Of a DNA stretch of 9,575 nucleotides, positions 8,863 through 9,575 are shown one piece after another; position 1 is the first letter of the stretch; each line of letters starts with the position of its first letter. The position numbers were made by a program, and so were the translations under genes. The DNA lies in the NCBI GenBank assembly GCA_020349865.1, contig CP070700.1, positions 4,232,709 through 4,242,283 of the forward strand. Reading direction: 5' to 3'. The notes under the pieces are model-generated. The model saw nothing but the letters and a program-made list of their open reading frames with translations. It did not search any database and was not told the origin of the DNA. Source of the DNA: Desulfobacteraceae bacterium. Lineage in GTDB: Bacteria > Desulfobacterota > DSM-4660 > Desulfatiglandales > Desulfatiglandaceae.

Positions 8863-9048
8863 ATGAAGGTAATTGTCCATGATAATCAAATAGAAAAGGC
8901 CATTAAAGATCTTAAGAGGAAGTTGACCCAGGAGGGCTTTTTCTCGGAAATCAAGGAAAGACGCTTTTATGATAAGCCGAGCGTCCAGCGGAAGAAAAAA
9001 CAAGCAAAAGCGCAAAAGAGGCGCCATAAGACAATGAAAAAGTTTTGA
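8863..9048 (+). CDS. rpsU: 30S ribosomal protein bS21
   Basis: This 61-residue, strongly basic protein matches bacterial ribosomal protein S21, a small-subunit protein that lies near the 3' end of 16S rRNA and helps translation initiation. The N-terminus MKVIVHDNQIEKAIKDLKRKL, the central FFSEIKERRFYDKPS (26-40, the usual R-R-x-Y/F-x-K-P-S core) and the lysine/arginine-rich tail (43-61) follow the family in order and length. The ATG has GAGGAAG 7 bases upstream. It stands alone here, without the primase and sigma-factor genes that accompany it in enterobacteria, and appears to have its own promoter. Confidence 0.93.
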   Translation: MKVIVHDNQIEKAIKDLKRKLTQEGFFSEIKERRFYDKPSVQRKKKQAKAQKRRHKTMKKF

Positions 9049-9175
9049 TCAACTCTGTCTTAAACCCTTTCGATTTCAATTTTCGCTAACCCTGAATCAG
9101 GAGCGGTGAAGCTCTAGAAAGTTCCTCCCCCGGCTATCTCGGCCCTTTTAGGTATAAAAGTGCGGATTACATCTG
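9049..9175. other. Spacer downstream of rpsU, no clear terminator
   Basis: A small stem GAGC/GCTC (9101-9104 and 9111-9114) is the only hairpin near the rpsU stop and it lacks a T run. TCTAGAAAG (9113-9121) recurs inverted at 9291-9299, just at the right edge of the neighbouring inverted-repeat element. Confidence 0.35.
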
Positions 9176-9292
9176 AGACTGTCGAAAAACCCTGAAAGCA
9201 GTTTTTTTGAGGCCTCTTCACACCCATAAGTAATTAATATTGTTATAGGTGGATTTCGGAGTAATAGACAGTTAACACTTTTTCGACAGTCT
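9176..9292. mobile_element. Second inverted-repeat element (MITE-like)
   Basis: AGACTGTCGAAAAA (9176-9189) is repeated perfectly inverted as TTTTTCGACAGTCT (9279-9292), giving a 117-bp AT-rich unit with 14-bp terminal repeats and no coding capacity. This is a miniature-element layout like that at the left end of the window, but with unrelated ends. I could not find a flanking target duplication, so an insertion is likely rather than shown. It could instead be a large stem-loop or an insertion-sequence remnant. Confidence 0.55.
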
Positions 9293-9575
9293 TTCTAGAA
9301 ACCTTCACTTTCAAAAGCTGTTTTTTTAGGTTTATGCTCCCAATGTTGGGGTTGAGATATCCGCTATGGGTGGCAGGAATTTCGGTCCTTATTTTTTTGG
9401 ATCCAGAACGTAGCCACAATGATATTGTCATTTCAGATAGTTGTTGGTCTGGCAAGATATCCCATCGTGCCGAGTTAAATCCAGGCTGTTGGAATTCTCG
9501 CCTTGGCGGGATGAAATTCGGTAGTGTTACCCAGTGGGTGATCCCGATTGAGAATCGGGAAAGTCCCATCTGACT
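9293..9575. repeat. Repeat-rich non-coding region with palindromes
   Basis: This stretch runs to the window edge and contains several hairpins: CCCAA-TG-TTGGG (9339-9350); a near-perfect stem at 9496-9511 (TCTCGCC/GGCGGGA with one G-T pair) flanked by GAATT/AATTC (9492-9496 and 9515-9519); and a perfect 8-bp stem TCCCGATT-GAG-AATCGGGA (9542-9560). Such palindromes are typical of REP-like dispersed extragenic repeats. Overlapping open frames exist on both strands but resemble no protein, and neither has a convincing ribosome site. Confidence 0.5.
9542..9560. repeat. Perfect 8-bp palindromic hairpin (REP-like)
   Basis: TCCCGATT (9542-9549) and AATCGGGA (9553-9560) pair perfectly around a 3-base GAG loop. 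No T run follows, so a terminator is unlikely on either strand; a dispersed palindromic repeat fits better. Confidence 0.6.

Noticed and set aside
9243..9573. Two overlapping opposite-strand open frames at the right edge
   Set aside because: They cross inverted-repeat ends and palindromes, and their translations look like read-through of repeats; no ribosome sites.

Overview
The window looks like chromosomal DNA of a Gram-negative, free-living anaerobe. My best guess is a Desulfobacterota (former Deltaproteobacteria) or closely allied lineage. That is inferred from the style of the HU and S21 proteins, the ADP-forming acyl-CoA synthetase and the repeat-rich spacers; no rRNA or other decisive marker is present. 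Coding density is moderate, with several spacers of 350 to 650 bases, which fits a genome carrying small repeats and decaying genes.

Layout. Bases 47-198 hold a small non-coding inverted-repeat element (MITE-like) of about 142 bp with an apparent 5-bp target duplication. Bases 376-3669 (minus) encode a 1097-residue membrane protein: an ADP/ATP-translocase-like (NTT/MFS) transporter fused to a long HEAT-repeat region and a C-terminal cyclic-nucleotide-binding domain. After a 405-bp divergent spacer, 4075-5445 and 5439-6131 (plus) form a tight two-gene operon for the alpha and beta subunits of an ADP-forming acyl-CoA synthetase. A 644-bp stretch without a recognisable gene follows. Bases 6776-7809 (minus) are a broken mreB with one frameshift, one in-frame nonsense codon and altered conserved residues.

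The right part (plus strand) holds an HU-family nucleoid protein (8013-8282), an unrecognised 105-residue protein (8357-8674) and ribosomal protein bS21 (8863-9048). The last 500 bases appear non-coding and repeat-rich: a second inverted-repeat element (9176-9292) and several perfect or near-perfect hairpins.

How the genes relate. The acyl-CoA synthetase pair is the only clear operon: acyl-CoA + ADP + Pi to acid + ATP + CoA, typical of ATP conservation in anaerobes. The fused transporter would move nucleotides or a related solute under possible cyclic-nucleotide control. It is divergent from the synthetase operon and need not be linked to it. HU and S21 are housekeeping genes. The most noteworthy items are the transporter-HEAT-cNMP fusion, the mreB pseudogene and the two small inverted-repeat elements.
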